Source of the DNA: Candidatus Obscuribacterales bacterium
GTDB taxonomy: Bacteria > Cyanobacteriota > Vampirovibrionia > Obscuribacterales > Obscuribacteraceae
Assembly (NCBI GenBank): GCA_021732085.1
Contig: JAKFVQ010000024.1
Coordinates: 62,001 to 126,000 of the forward strand
DNA length: 64,000 nucleotides
Reading direction: 5' to 3'
Shown: piece by piece, positions 15,939 through 26,165 of the stretch
How positions within the stretch are numbered: the stretch's first letter is position 1
Layout: each line of letters starts with the position of its first letter
Notes under the pieces: generated by a model
Database searches by the model: none
What the model was told of the DNA's origin: nothing
Seen by the model: only the letters and a program-made list of their open reading frames with translations
Made by a program: the position numbers and the translations under genes

Positions 15939-18656
15939 TTAGATTCGTTGTAATTCGATGAGAGTCCGGTCTGTCTCGGACAAGTTGTCGAGGAACCAGG
16001 AGAAGCGGACGCGTTGGCTTGTTAGCACGATGATTTGGCAGTCTTTCAAAACATTTTTCAGCAACAGCTTCATGCAGTCTGTAAATCGTTTGTCGTCGAG
16101 ATCGAAAAATGGTTCTTCAAGGACGAGCGGAAACGGAAGTTTTCTACTGACGTATTGGCAGAGAATCATGCGCGGGAGCCATGATGCCAGGCGAGCTAGT
16201 CCTCGACTTAAGCGCTCGTTTCGGTGACCCGATCTGCTGGCTGCTAGTTTTAGCTGGTCTTCTTCGACTACGTCCTCTTCGCCTTTGAGCTTGATTTTTA
16301 CTTGCAGATTTTTATCCCAGATAATTTCTTCAATTTCAAGATCGAGTTCTTTCAGAAATTCATCTGACAGCTCCTTCAATTCATGCGCCCAGAACGATTT
16401 GCTCTCTTGTGCCACTTTGATTAGACTGTCGCGGGCAAGTTCGAGCGCGCGCTTGTTGTGATTTATCTTTTTGAGATCGCGTTCCAGAATTTCTAGCTCA
16501 TGTTTTGTTTTTGGATGAAACTCGTCGAAATTATGCACCATTGAGCGTATCTTGTGTCGGAGTTCTTCGGCTTTCTGTTCATTTGTGCGCATATCATGTT
16601 CGAGCCCGGTGCTTTCTCCTTGTACCAGGCGACCGATTTCATTATCGTCGATTGTTTCTGAAAGAATGTCTGGATAGAGGCTAATCAGATTCTGCATCTT
16701 GGCCCAGGCATCAGTGCGCCGATGCTGCAATTTCGTCAATACTGTGCCAAGGTCGTTCTCCAAAATTTCGGTAGCTAGATCCTTGCTCATGCGTTCCAGC
16801 TCTATCGTTACTGAATCCCATTTACGATAGTTTTGAGATTTTGACTCAAACTCTTCATACGACTTGTCTAAATCTTCGGGATCAGACAATCCGGCCTGGT
16901 AAAAGAAATCACGCAGCATGGAATCAATGTCTCTAATTTCGCCCTCAAGGAATCGCATCTCCGACCGCCGATGCTCGATTATGGTGTTGTTGCGCTCGAG
17001 TTCTCGATGTTGTTCTTTGTGCAAGAGAATTTCGCCTGCAAGTCCAGTGCAGGCTACGGTTGTGATTTTGCTCAGGCGGCGATTGATCTTTTTGAAGTAA
17101 TCTTCGTTTGCTTCTTTAAGTAGATTCTCCAGCTGCAGCTCGCGAGCCTCCAACATATGATCGAAAAGGTCCAGCTGCTTGAGCTGCGCTGCAAGTCCGG
17201 CATATGTTTGCAATTTCTTGAACATATCGGCGGCGCCCTTGAATTGATTACTCACCGCGATATGTTCAGCACGTTGCTGAACGCCTGCGACAGCTTCGCT
17301 GAACTTGAGTTCGTTTTCGGCATGTTGATCCCGCTCGCGGGCCAACGTCGTGATCCTTGTGGAAAGATCGGCGCGCACTCCTTTGAAAAGCTGCGGTAAG
17401 GCTACGAGAATTGCCAGGAGCAGGACGAAGCAAGTGCCGCAAATGATCATCAAAATGCTGCTGTATTCTGAAGTCTTGCTTAGGGATGCTACGACGAGCA
17501 GCGCGGCTGAAAGACTTAAAAGTCCGGTGAAAGCATTAAAGGCACGGGTGCCCTTTCCATTGAAACTAATCAAATCAAGCTCTAAAGTCTTGAGTTGATC
17601 GTTCATGTTCTTAGATAAGGCGATGGCTGTGTTCAGAGTGTCCTTATTCGATTTCAATTCACTTTGGAGGCGATACGCCTCTTCCAAATCGCTCGGCTTC
17701 ATAGCCAGAATGGCTTTACGTAGCAATGCGATTTGATCGAAGTCGACACCGGCTTCCTTGACGCGGCGCATCTCCTTAGCTCTGTCATGCTGAAGTTGTT
17801 CAACTTCAGTGTTAGCTGATTCTATAATCTTTGCCAATCCATAAAGTTGTTGAGCGTCTTCTATGCTGAATTCTTGAATGGCTCCAGCCCCAGCTAGAAA
17901 ACTGCTTTGCAGTGCGATGATCTCAGTCTCGCCTGCCGAAATCTCATCAAATAAGCGCTCCCTGTCGCTTATCCTTGCCAGGCGCTTTGTCCAAAGCTCC
18001 TGAACTTTTCGCAAGGCGCTGATTGGGAAGCGCGATAAATTACCTAAGGATTGAAGTTCGCGTTTTAACTCAGCTTCGTGCAGTAATCGTTGTTGCACTT
18101 TCATGATCCGCGAATCAAGTTCTGCCGTCTCCAAGCAGAGTTGGAAATATTCTTCTCGCTTTTGTGTGCGCCGAATGCTTTCCAATTCAGCTTCTATGTG
18201 GCGAAGTTCCTCAACCAAGACTGCAGCTTCAATGCGCTCTCGTTCCAGTTGATTTAGGCGTTCTTGCAAGAGTGCTTTGCCGCGGTTGAGAGCCGTAACC
18301 AAGTCTTCGATTTTATGTTGCTTGTTTCGGAACGGATATTTATCAAGCTTCTCAGTAACGATTCGTATGGCGTTATCTATGGTGTTACTGGTTTCGGAGC
18401 GACTTTCTAAGTGTCCAAGCACGGCAAGGCGCTGTTGCGCATCCACAAAAGTTTCGCGCAGGCTTTCATCTTGTTCAATAAGAAAGAATGGCTTGAATAG
18501 CTCGTTTCCTGAGAGCTGAGAATCGATTGACTCAAGGAGATTGAGTCGCAGCCGCTCATCTTCCATCATGCACAGATTGAGCTTGTCCGCGCTAAACTGT
18601 AAGCTGCCATTGGTAGCCCCAGAATTCTGCGCGAAACTAGCTCCGTTAATCTGCAT
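15939..18656 (-). CDS. SbcC/YhaN-like coiled-coil protein with lost Walker A motif
   Basis: 905 residues. Long coiled coils flank two central transmembrane helices (about 365-418). The C-terminus keeps an ABC/SMC layout: a signature-like LSRGLARLASW, a Walker-B-like FPLVLEEPFFDLDD and a final strand. The N-terminus aligns without gaps to YhaN/SbcC-type ATPases (LNLCMMEDERLRLNLLESI at 26-44 against a typical LNxIxGPNEAGKSTLLxxI), but the P-loop Gly, Gly, Lys, Ser/Thr are all replaced; Lys is Arg37. The Walker B acidic pair is EE rather than DD. ATP hydrolysis is therefore doubtful. The start overlaps the upstream SbcD-like gene by 11 bases, so the two are coupled. The reading frame is intact, which argues for retained function. 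Confidence 0.85.
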   Translation of the reverse strand: MQINGASFAQNSGATNGSLQFSADKLNLCMMEDERLRLNLLESIDSQLSGNELFKPFFLIEQDESLRETFVDAQQRLAVLGHLESRSETSNTIDNAIRIVTEKLDKYPFRNKQHKIEDLVTALNRGKALLQERLNQLERERIEAAVLVEELRHIEAELESIRRTQKREEYFQLCLETAELDSRIMKVQQRLLHEAELKRELQSLGNLSRFPISALRKVQELWTKRLARISDRERLFDEISAGETEIIALQSSFLAGAGAIQEFSIEDAQQLYGLAKIIESANTEVEQLQHDRAKEMRRVKEAGVDFDQIALLRKAILAMKPSDLEEAYRLQSELKSNKDTLNTAIALSKNMNDQLKTLELDLISFNGKGTRAFNAFTGLLSLSAALLVVASLSKTSEYSSILMIICGTCFVLLLAILVALPQLFKGVRADLSTRITTLARERDQHAENELKFSEAVAGVQQRAEHIAVSNQFKGAADMFKKLQTYAGLAAQLKQLDLFDHMLEARELQLENLLKEANEDYFKKINRRLSKITTVACTGLAGEILLHKEQHRELERNNTIIEHRRSEMRFLEGEIRDIDSMLRDFFYQAGLSDPEDLDKSYEEFESKSQNYRKWDSVTIELERMSKDLATEILENDLGTVLTKLQHRRTDAWAKMQNLISLYPDILSETIDDNEIGRLVQGESTGLEHDMRTNEQKAEELRHKIRSMVHNFDEFHPKTKHELEILERDLKKINHNKRALELARDSLIKVAQESKSFWAHELKELSDEFLKELDLEIEEIIWDKNLQVKIKLKGEEDVVEEDQLKLAASRSGHRNERLSRGLARLASWLPRMILCQYVSRKLPFPLVLEEPFFDLDDKRFTDCMKLLLKNVLKDCQIIVLTSQRVRFSWFLDNLSETDRTLIELQRI

Positions 18657-19884
18657 TTCTTAGCGTTACCTTGCCTTCTCTGAGTGCTTCCAAGCCAAAG
18701 AAAAGCGCATCGTCAATGATCGCTAGCTCATCGTCATCGTTGCCCTTCTCACCGGCATCTGTTGAACGATTCGCTTCTGCAAACATCGCGTTCAGGTGCT
18801 CAACCAAGCTATGCTCTACCTTGTTTTCTGAAGACAGATTTGCTAGATAGTCAGGTCGTGACGTGTCGCCACAACGAATATGAAAGAATGTTTTTTCGCG
18901 AATTTGCTGAACTAGATTCTGTTCTTGTCCCGCAGGATATGAACCGCTTAAGTTAAACAAGAGAATGTCTTCCTCTCTTATTCCGCAGGCGATGAGGTTG
19001 CTTTCAAGCTGTCTTGTCCACTGCTCCGGAGCGATTGTGCTGAGATCCATATTCAGATTTATTATTCGTCTTGGGTCGAACTCGATTGGTTCAAGTTCAA
19101 GCTCTAATCGCCCTGGTAGTTTTCGAGCTAAGTCGGCTGAAAGTCCAATGCGCGCTCCACTTTCCTTCGCAGTTTGGGCGCTGAAGGTCCCAGTTGCGGC
19201 CGCTACTACCCGACCTTCTTCCGAACGGCTCCGACTTTGATTTAGCAAACCTGAAACCGCGGTGTACGAGAAATCAGGTTGCCCAATCATTTCTGAAAAC
19301 TCTTCGTCACTCAGAGAACTATCAATGTAATTTGCCGGAAGTGGATAGAGCAATACATTCAACGCACCGCGGTCGTGCTCTTCCAGCGGAGGCAGCTTAA
19401 GTTCCGCCCCTCCCTCCACATCGTTAAGATGCCTGGGGACTGCGCTTATGCGCACATTATTCTTTTCCGTCAATGACGTCGTTTGCAAACCGGGACCCCG
19501 GAAAATATGAACATTGGCTGTCCAATCATCCAATCCTCGAGAATTGAGCACGTCCTCCAGGTAGAAACTGTTACGGCTCAGGGGATCAATTGCACCAGGA
19601 CAGACATATACAGGAAGGGGTGAAGCCGCTGCGAAGATTCGCTGTATTGCCCCAACCGTCCTTGCCGTCACATTCGTCTGGTCGAACAAATTACCCGGAA
19701 TCAAAATCGCGTCCATTGATTTTTCTTTTGCGAAGTTCATCGCTCTTCTCAGAGCTTCCAGGCTTTCCTCTAAGCGCTCTTGGCGTTGCGATGGTGACAA
19801 ATGCAGGCTCAATGAAGTCGTGCTTCCGAGGCGCAAATCAGAGATTTGCAGGAAATAGAATTTAATTGAGTTGTTGCTTTCCAT
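18646..19884 (-). CDS. SbcD/YhaO-like metallophosphoesterase fold with lost metal ligands
   Basis: 412 residues. The Mre11/SbcD outline is clear: QISDLRLG (13-20) for the first motif, ILIPGNLFD (60-68) for the second, VYVCPGAID (92-100) for the third, and FSYTAVSGLLNQ (205-216) where the family has GHxH. Compared with typical DxH, GDxxD, GNHD and GHxH, the His at 18 is Arg, the GD Asp is Asn65, GNHD is GAID and both late His are lost (GLLN). The nuclease should be inactive unless metal is bound differently. It is the expected partner of the SbcC-like protein encoded next, which it overlaps by 11 bases. It lies 42 bases after the thiolase gene, so a four-gene operon is likely. Confidence 0.82.
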   Translation of the reverse strand: MESNNSIKFYFLQISDLRLGSTTSLSLHLSPSQRQERLEESLEALRRAMNFAKEKSMDAILIPGNLFDQTNVTARTVGAIQRIFAAASPLPVYVCPGAIDPLSRNSFYLEDVLNSRGLDDWTANVHIFRGPGLQTTSLTEKNNVRISAVPRHLNDVEGGAELKLPPLEEHDRGALNVLLYPLPANYIDSSLSDEEFSEMIGQPDFSYTAVSGLLNQSRSRSEEGRVVAAATGTFSAQTAKESGARIGLSADLARKLPGRLELELEPIEFDPRRIINLNMDLSTIAPEQWTRQLESNLIACGIREEDILLFNLSGSYPAGQEQNLVQQIREKTFFHIRCGDTSRPDYLANLSSENKVEHSLVEHLNAMFAEANRSTDAGEKGNDDDELAIIDDALFFGLEALREGKVTLRNAD

Positions 19885-19926
19885 TTATAGATTCTGAGTC
19901 TCGATCAGTTCTCGACTGCTTTGGGA

Positions 19927-21123
19927 TTAAACTAACTCCAATATGGTTGCCATCCCCTGTCCGACGCCAATACACATGGTGGCAAGACCGTAACGTAAAG
20001 AGCTCCGCTGCATTTCTCTAGCTAAAGTGCCAAGCAAGCGCGACCCGCTCATACCGAGTGGATGTCCAAGGGCGATAGCGCCGCCGTTCACATTCACCTT
20101 GCTCAGATTTATACCTAGTTCGTCAGTGCAAGCTAATACCTGCGCGGCGAAAGCCTCATTCAATTCGAAGACATCAATGTTTTCTAGTTTCAGCCCGGCT
20201 CTCTGTAGAACCTTTCGTGTTGCCGGCACAGGACCTATTCCCATGCAAGCTGGATCGACTCCAGCGACGGCCGCGGCAACGAAGCGTGCGAGCGGTTTGA
20301 GACCTAGTGCCCGTGCTTTTTCTTCCGACATCAGCAGAAGTCCGCAGGCACCATCGTTAACACCACTGGCATTGCCGGCTGTCACCGTTCCGCCCTCACG
20401 AAAGGCCGGCTTCAATCTTTCAAGATCGGCCATTGTTGTCTCTGGGCGCGGGTGCTCATCTGTATTAACAATCTTGGGATCGCCCTTCCTTTGCGGTATT
20501 GAAACCTGCACTATCTCTTCTTTGAAGACGCCGGCAGCATACGCTTTACCATATTTTTGCTGGCTGGAAACGGCAAATTCATCCTGGCGCTTACGCTCGA
20601 TTTTGTATTTTTCGGCAACGTTTTCAGCTGTTTCGCCCATACTGTAGGGATGGTGCATTTGGGCGAGCTTTTTGTTCGTAAAACGCCAGCCGAGCGTGCT
20701 GTCATAAATTTGCGCATCGCGCGAATAGGCTGAGTCAGCCTTTCCCATTACAAATGGTGCGCGCGTCATGGACTCAACACCGCCGGCGATATAGATATCA
20801 CCGGCGCCTGTTTGAATTGCACGAGCGGCGTGAGCAACAGCATCCATGCTGGAGGCGCACAGGCGATTTATTGTGGTTCCGGCGACGCTGATTGGCAATC
20901 CAGCAAGAAGAAGCGACATGCGTGCGACATTTCTGTTATCCTCGCCCGCCTGATTGGCGCAACCGAAGATGACGTCTTCGATTTCGACGGCATCGATTGG
21001 GTTTCTTTTTAGCAATTCCGCTATGACTATTGCTCCCAAATCATCGGAGCGCACATCCTTTAAGGCGCCGCCATAGCGACCGATTGGTGTGCGGATTGTG
21101 TCGACTATAACTACATCTTTCAT
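19927..21123 (-). CDS. Acetyl-CoA C-acyltransferase (thiolase), PcaF/PaaJ-like
   Basis: 398 residues from ATG 21123, where the conserved [18 protein letters not shown] begins. A longer frame to 21219 adds a low-complexity tail that overlaps the upstream gene and is rejected. The acyl-accepting Cys is in [11 protein letters not shown] (near 90), the acid/base residues are in [11 protein letters not shown] and MCIGVGQG near the C-terminus. The segment [17 protein letters not shown] and its surroundings resemble beta-ketoadipyl-CoA thiolases more than biosynthetic acetoacetyl-CoA thiolases, though no other catabolic genes flank it. It sits 52 bases after the LRV-repeat gene and 42 before the SbcD-like gene. 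Confidence 0.88.
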   Translation of the reverse strand: MKDVVIVDTIRTPIGRYGGALKDVRSDDLGAIVIAELLKRNPIDAVEIEDVIFGCANQAGEDNRNVARMSLLLAGLPISVAGTTINRLCASSMDAVAHAARAIQTGAGDIYIAGGVESMTRAPFVMGKADSAYSRDAQIYDSTLGWRFTNKKLAQMHHPYSMGETAENVAEKYKIERKRQDEFAVSSQQKYGKAYAAGVFKEEIVQVSIPQRKGDPKIVNTDEHPRPETTMADLERLKPAFREGGTVTAGNASGVNDGACGLLLMSEEKARALGLKPLARFVAAAVAGVDPACMGIGPVPATRKVLQRAGLKLENIDVFELNEAFAAQVLACTDELGINLSKVNVNGGAIALGHPLGMSGSRLLGTLAREMQRSSLRYGLATMCIGVGQGMATILELV

Positions 21124-21175
21124 TTTCGTTCTCTGCTTTTTGTTACCGGTTTGTGTTTTTGTTGGATTAGGATTC

Positions 21176-23134
21176 TTATGGAGCTGCTGGAGTGATCCAG
21201 ATTTCATTGTCTTTGGCAAGCTGGGCTAGCACCACCGGTGGTGTCGCTGGGTTTGCTGCCGTCGCTCTTCTGACGGCTGGCTCACGATCCTTTGCTAGTG
21301 CGGTTAATACCTCCGCTGGCATTGACGTGTTTTCGGCCAGGCTCTTGCGCACCCAGCTATCGTTGTCGTCGATCAGGCGTTTTTGCGAATTCGAATCGAG
21401 TCTCTTACTGGCTGCAACTGCGCAACGAACTTCTGCACTTGGATCTGTTTCCAGCTTCATCAGTAGATCGCCTGGCAATCGCGGACTTTCAGCGGCTTCT
21501 GCCCGTAGATCTGGATCCTCGCATGTTACTAGAGATTGCAATATTTCCATCGGACAATTCTTGTGGGAAGCTAGCATGAGCTTTAAGGAATCCCCTCCGT
21601 CAGCCGCCATAATAGCGATGGCTTCACCTGAAAGATCTGGTCTTGTTAGTAAAATTCTGCGCAAAACTGAATCCCGTCTTTTGGCAATTTCATTCAAGGT
21701 CGCCGCATCAGTGGAGGGATTGCTAGCGATTGCCATGATCACGTCGTCAGAGTGATCTGTGCGCAGAGATGCCAGCAGAGTTTTCGGACTTGCTGGATTA
21801 AGACCAACATCTTGCCGGACTTTCTCATTAGTATCCTTACTTAGCTGCTCAAGGACATCGAGCGGAGTTTTTGGATTGCGCGCCAGCGATCCTCTGACAC
21901 GCGCGAAACTGTCATCCTTGAGTGCTTTCGCCGTTTCCGGGGTGACTTGAGGGTTTCCGGCAAGTACCAATCTAACCAAGGCAGATGGATGCGCTGCCAG
22001 CTTCAACTGAACGTCTTGAGTCAAATCCACTCTTGCTGCACAGGCCTGTGTTACCGCGAGCACCGCATCTGTTGCCAACTGAGTCACGGATTCTCTGTCC
22101 AGTGATGGGTTGAATGCTGCTGCTGCGCGTGCCAGCGCCGATTTATCCTTAGCCAGCTTGCTCAGTGTTAGTGCTTCGCTTGCTCGGTTGTGAGCGACTG
22201 CCTCACGCACAGCGTCGTGTGGATCAACTGCCAGTTGCGCAAGCACCGCAGATGGTGTTTTCTTATTGGCGGCAAGCTCGACTCTCACCTCATAGCTCTT
22301 ATCTTTTGCCAGAGTTTTTAGCGTATCGACCGGTGTAGATGGATTTCCTGCGACCGCTTGCCGCACAATCATATTGGCGTCATCACTCAAATCGATAAGA
22401 GCTTGCGAAGGAGCGTTGCTGTTGGAGGCAACATACGCCTTTACTCCTAGATCGCCATCCTTTGCCAGGTTCAAGAGGATGAGCGGTGAGCTATTCTGGC
22501 GCGCCATAAAAGTTCTGACCATGCGATCGCCCACGCGCAACAGTCTATGCTGCACATCTTGGGGCGAATTAGGATTGCGGGCCAGGCTCAGCAACAAATA
22601 TTCCGTCTGCACAGGATTGCTTACTAGCTTTCTAAGCACCTCAGGAGGCGTTTTTCCATGCGATGCGAGCAATTCATAAGTGCTGGGGTTTTGTCCCTCT
22701 GCCAACCGTTCGAGGGTAGCAAGCGGCGGCAACTTTGTTGAGCGCAAAATGGCATCACGTACTTTCTGGTCGCTGTCACCGACAAGCAGCGCTTTTAGCT
22801 CATCCGGGCAGTTTGGGTTGGCAAGTACTGCCATTCTCACTGATGCGGACGGATCCTTTGATAGTTCCTTCAATGAATCTTGAGGGCAGTTCGGATTCTG
22901 GGCCGCGGCAATTTTGATGTGAGGAGCCGGAAATGCATTGCTGGCTGCAGACGCACTCGCTTTTGAAGTTTCCGCTGTCGGGCTCATAACTGTAGCTGCC
23001 GTGCTCTGTCCAAGAGCTTTTTGCTGCATCGAGCCGAGCAGGATGGACCCGGCAATGCTCAAATAAATGAATGAGGAAGGGGTCAATGAGCGATTGAGCA
23101 GTGAGAAAATTCCAGTTGGCAACTTCAAAATCAT
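21176..23134 (-). CDS. Secreted leucine-rich-repeat-variant (LRV) / HEAT-like repeat protein
   Basis: 652 residues. A hydrophobic N-terminal segment (about 22-38) acts as signal peptide or anchor. From about residue 70 to the end the protein is a solenoid of roughly 24-residue units with the pattern NPxxPxxxLxxLAxDxxxxVRxxVAxN, for example [20 protein letters not shown]. This is the LRV type of alpha/alpha solenoid, first known from a nitrogen-fixation-linked protein. About two dozen units fill the length. It should bind a protein partner at the cell surface or periplasm. GGAGA touches the ATG, leaving a short ribosome-site spacing. First gene of the thiolase/SbcD-like/SbcC-like group. Confidence 0.85.
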   Translation of the reverse strand: MILKLPTGIFSLLNRSLTPSSFIYLSIAGSILLGSMQQKALGQSTAATVMSPTAETSKASASAASNAFPAPHIKIAAAQNPNCPQDSLKELSKDPSASVRMAVLANPNCPDELKALLVGDSDQKVRDAILRSTKLPPLATLERLAEGQNPSTYELLASHGKTPPEVLRKLVSNPVQTEYLLLSLARNPNSPQDVQHRLLRVGDRMVRTFMARQNSSPLILLNLAKDGDLGVKAYVASNSNAPSQALIDLSDDANMIVRQAVAGNPSTPVDTLKTLAKDKSYEVRVELAANKKTPSAVLAQLAVDPHDAVREAVAHNRASEALTLSKLAKDKSALARAAAAFNPSLDRESVTQLATDAVLAVTQACAARVDLTQDVQLKLAAHPSALVRLVLAGNPQVTPETAKALKDDSFARVRGSLARNPKTPLDVLEQLSKDTNEKVRQDVGLNPASPKTLLASLRTDHSDDVIMAIASNPSTDAATLNEIAKRRDSVLRRILLTRPDLSGEAIAIMAADGGDSLKLMLASHKNCPMEILQSLVTCEDPDLRAEAAESPRLPGDLLMKLETDPSAEVRCAVAASKRLDSNSQKRLIDDNDSWVRKSLAENTSMPAEVLTALAKDREPAVRRATAANPATPPVVLAQLAKDNEIWITPAAP

Positions 23135-23279
23135 TCTCCGAATTGGCGCGCACTGCCTCCAATTTTACAGGGTTACGAGATTTGAATTGTGTCTACTGGA
23201 AACTTGTAATTTGACCAAATTGCCGAACTTACTTGTTGTACTTAGAAAGAGTCCGGAAGCAGCGCCCTAGGGGAGGAGA

Positions 23280-25184
23280 TTATCCTTGATAGACTTTGCG
23301 AATTATTTCGCGAAGCGCATTTTTGTCCAGCTCTTGCGACACGTGTTCAATGTACTTAACCTGCCAGTCTTCAAGCGCTTTGATGATACTGGAGAGAGAC
23401 AAGGATGCAGCTTTGGCTGCTGCCATGTCGACGCCCACTTCGCATCCCTTCCCAATATTTAAAGTGCGGGCCACTGCCGAATAGCCCTGGCTTTCTCGAA
23501 GCGATATTCTGAGCAGTGCTTCGGAATGGTCGACCCCAATCTTTTCCGTCACCATTGAAATGATGTTGCGGAATTTTTCCAGGGGCCCTGCAATATCAGA
23601 TTTGGGAATTTGGGTAAGTCTATAGTGCATAAGCCTGCCGATTGCCATAGCGACTTGCACCGTTTTTACATCGCCAATCTTTTTGATGATATCGTTAATG
23701 GTGCACAATCCATCTGCCAGCTTCCAGACGTTTCGCATATCATTAACTTCTTCAGGACTGAGCTGGTACCCTTCCTGCGGGTCCGTCATTTGACCTGTGC
23801 CGAGCAAGTTGCGCTGATCTTGCAGTTTTTCCAAGATTGTTTTTGGACCTTTCTCCAGCTTCTTCCAGACAGCCTCGATGTTGTCACTTGCAAGTGCCGA
23901 ATCGAGCAGAAGCTTGTCGATAGGACGTGTAACTTTGCATTCTTCGGTGGCAAGGTCAGGTGGAGCGCTTCTTTCTAAAAAGACGAATACTCCTTCTTTC
24001 CATACCGAAACGAACTCAGTTACGGCGCTGTTGCCTTTCAACTTGCCTTGTTTTGCATGAGTTAGTTTGCCTTGTTCATAAATGGCGCGGAAAGACAGGT
24101 CGCGATAATCGACAGTAAGAACTCCATTGGCGCGATTGCTTGATAGATTCTGGAGGACACCTGCAGGGTCGCTGCTGACGAGGTTCCCTATGATTGTTTG
24201 AACGTGTGACTCGCCTGCCGCATTCAATACTTTTGTGCGTTTCTTTTCAGAACCGCGCTGTTGTCCAAAAAATGCCTGGTCTTGAAGAGCTAGTTCGAGC
24301 TGGCGTGCGCTGACAAGACCCTTTGCGACACACATTGCACCAAGTGAAAGGCTCTGGGAGCCTTTGGAATTAGTCATCGCGAAGATTAGTTCATCAAGCT
24401 GCTCGCGGGTCAGCAAGCGTGACTCGATAAAGTAGTCTTTTAATTTGAAGGGGCGGCCATTGCGGAATTGCTCGACCAGGAAAGGAATCTTTGGAAAAAT
24501 TGGATAGATGGCACCAATCTTTTCTAAGCCGCGAAGCTCTTCAAGGAGCTCGTTAAAAGAGAGCGTCTGAGCCAGGCGTTGTGCCACCGAGTTCAGTGGC
24601 GTGTAATTGTCTATGGCAGAAAGAACTAGATTGCGCCGCTTTGAACCTTCCACTCCGGCCTTGAGCTTTATGCCGAATTGAGTAAGCACAGGAATGACTG
24701 TAAATAGAATTTGCTCAGAGAGATCCGAACTGTCTGGGCGAATCTCAATTGTTGCTCCCATCGCTTGTTGAATATGTTTGGCGATCGTCGTTGAATAGTC
24801 GTAGACCGACGAAAAGCTCTCAAATAAATGAAAGGAGAGGAAGCCTGCTGGTGACTCTTTGATAAATGCAGCCGCCTTGTCTTGCTTGACGAAGACCATC
24901 GAGCCCTGCACTTCCAGTAAGACGCGACCTGCAGTGGCAGCTGTTATTAATTCTTCGGTTGGAAAGAGAAATCCCGGTTGTGTCGCGTCGATGATGATCA
25001 CATCGAAGGTTCTTTTGGATTTTGAAAGACCCTCCAGTTCATCCATCAACATGGGACCGTATTTCAGAACCAAGACGTTCTCATGCGCCACACTTTCGGC
25101 CAGGCGCAAAGTGATCTCGTCTGCTTCAGTTGCATCGTCGAATCGTTTCTTTGGATCTTGTTGCATTGGTTGCCAAATCATCAT
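23280..25184 (-). CDS. DUF4388 (PATAN-like) domain protein
   Basis: 634 residues. Residues about 335-400 hold a DUF4388/PATAN-like domain: LQNLSSNRANGVLTVDYRD, then IYEQGKLTHAKQGKLKGNSA. In other bacteria such domains occur with receivers and GTPases of gliding and polarity systems. Residues 1-150 resemble a degenerate receiver-like alpha/beta fold (VLVLKYGPML, DVIIIDATQPGF). Residues about 230-300 hold two LTREQLDELIFAM / VSARQLELALQDQ helices like those in MshEN/GspE N-terminal domains. The C-terminal 140 residues are helical. The start is uncertain: M1 and M7 are both possible and neither has a strong ribosome site. A regulatory or polarity role is inferred. Confidence 0.72.
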   Translation of the reverse strand: MMIWQPMQQDPKKRFDDATEADEITLRLAESVAHENVLVLKYGPMLMDELEGLSKSKRTFDVIIIDATQPGFLFPTEELITAATAGRVLLEVQGSMVFVKQDKAAAFIKESPAGFLSFHLFESFSSVYDYSTTIAKHIQQAMGATIEIRPDSSDLSEQILFTVIPVLTQFGIKLKAGVEGSKRRNLVLSAIDNYTPLNSVAQRLAQTLSFNELLEELRGLEKIGAIYPIFPKIPFLVEQFRNGRPFKLKDYFIESRLLTREQLDELIFAMTNSKGSQSLSLGAMCVAKGLVSARQLELALQDQAFFGQQRGSEKKRTKVLNAAGESHVQTIIGNLVSSDPAGVLQNLSSNRANGVLTVDYRDLSFRAIYEQGKLTHAKQGKLKGNSAVTEFVSVWKEGVFVFLERSAPPDLATEECKVTRPIDKLLLDSALASDNIEAVWKKLEKGPKTILEKLQDQRNLLGTGQMTDPQEGYQLSPEEVNDMRNVWKLADGLCTINDIIKKIGDVKTVQVAMAIGRLMHYRLTQIPKSDIAGPLEKFRNIISMVTEKIGVDHSEALLRISLRESQGYSAVARTLNIGKGCEVGVDMAAAKAASLSLSSIIKALEDWQVKYIEHVSQELDKNALREIIRKVYQG

Positions 25185-25478
25185 GCCACGCCGGACCCAT
25201 GCAAAGGTCTAAGAATTTTATTCCCCGATTGTCTCTTGCCTTGCTCATTTTACGGATCTCTCGGCAAGAAAATGATGTCTGATATTACTTGCAAAGCAGT
25301 AAGGAAGCGCAAAGTTTGCAAACTGTCTTGCTCCCGAATTTGGCTCCAAGCCCGGATTCAAGCACTCGTCAAGCGGTATTCGGAAAACGAATGAACTAAA
25401 TCGGATGTCAATGGCTGAATTCTTTAATATATGTCTATAATTGATAAATCACTTACGCCCTGTCTTTCTTTAGATTTC

Positions 25479-26165
25479 ATGGCCAAGATTTTGTTGGTTG
25501 AGGACGACAAAATGATGGGTAGACTGGTTACCCTTCAGTTAGAACGCGACCATTACGTCGTGGAGAGAGTCGACAGCGCCAAAGATGCACTTTTCAATCT
25601 CCGCGTTCACGAATACGATCTTGTAATCCTCGATTGGATGTTGCCTGATCAAACGGGGTTAGAAGTTTGCCGGTCATATAGAAGTGCAGGCGGCAAGGTT
25701 CCGATATTAATGTTGACGGCAAAGGGTGAAGCCCACGACAAGGTAAGCGCGCTTGATACCGGCGCCGATGATTACCTCGTTAAGCCATTTGTACCGGAAG
25801 AACTTAACGCCCGTGTCAGGGCCCTATTGCGGCGGCCGACAATCATTACGGGAAAGACTTTTCAAGTTCGCGACCTGCTGCTCGATACGGCTAGCCGCCA
25901 GGTGAGCCGGGCCGGGCGGACGGTTGAATTGACGGCTAAAGAATTTGCCTTGCTCGAACTTTTGATGAGGCATCCTAGCCAGAGCTTTACTGTCGAGGCC
26001 ATTCTCGATCGTCTTTGGAAGTCGGAAACAAATGCTTCGCTGGAAACGGTTCGAACACATGTCAAAACCTTGCGCCGAAAGATAGGCGATAACGAAGAGA
26101 ACCCAATTATCAGAACCCGTCGCGGACTGGGCTACCGTATTGTCGGCGAAGGCGAACTGTCTTAA
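25479..26165 (+). CDS. OmpR/PhoB-family response regulator
   Basis: 228 residues from ATG 25479, where the receiver begins (MAKILLVEDD). An upstream ATG at 25431 adds 16 residues without conserved content. The receiver has the acidic pair near 9-10, phospho-acceptor Asp52 in VILDWMLPD, the Thr of MLTAKGE near 80 and Lys102 in DYLVKPF. A winged-helix DNA-binding domain fills 130-228, with LTAKEFALLELLMRHP, the VRTHVKTLRRKIGD recognition region and the RTRRGLGYRI wing. No sensor kinase gene is adjacent, so it is an orphan regulator in this window. It converges on the TPR gene at 26162 with a 4-base overlap of the ends. Confidence 0.93.
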   Translation: MAKILLVEDDKMMGRLVTLQLERDHYVVERVDSAKDALFNLRVHEYDLVILDWMLPDQTGLEVCRSYRSAGGKVPILMLTAKGEAHDKVSALDTGADDYLVKPFVPEELNARVRALLRRPTIITGKTFQVRDLLLDTASRQVSRAGRTVELTAKEFALLELLMRHPSQSFTVEAILDRLWKSETNASLETVRTHVKTLRRKIGDNEENPIIRTRRGLGYRIVGEGELS

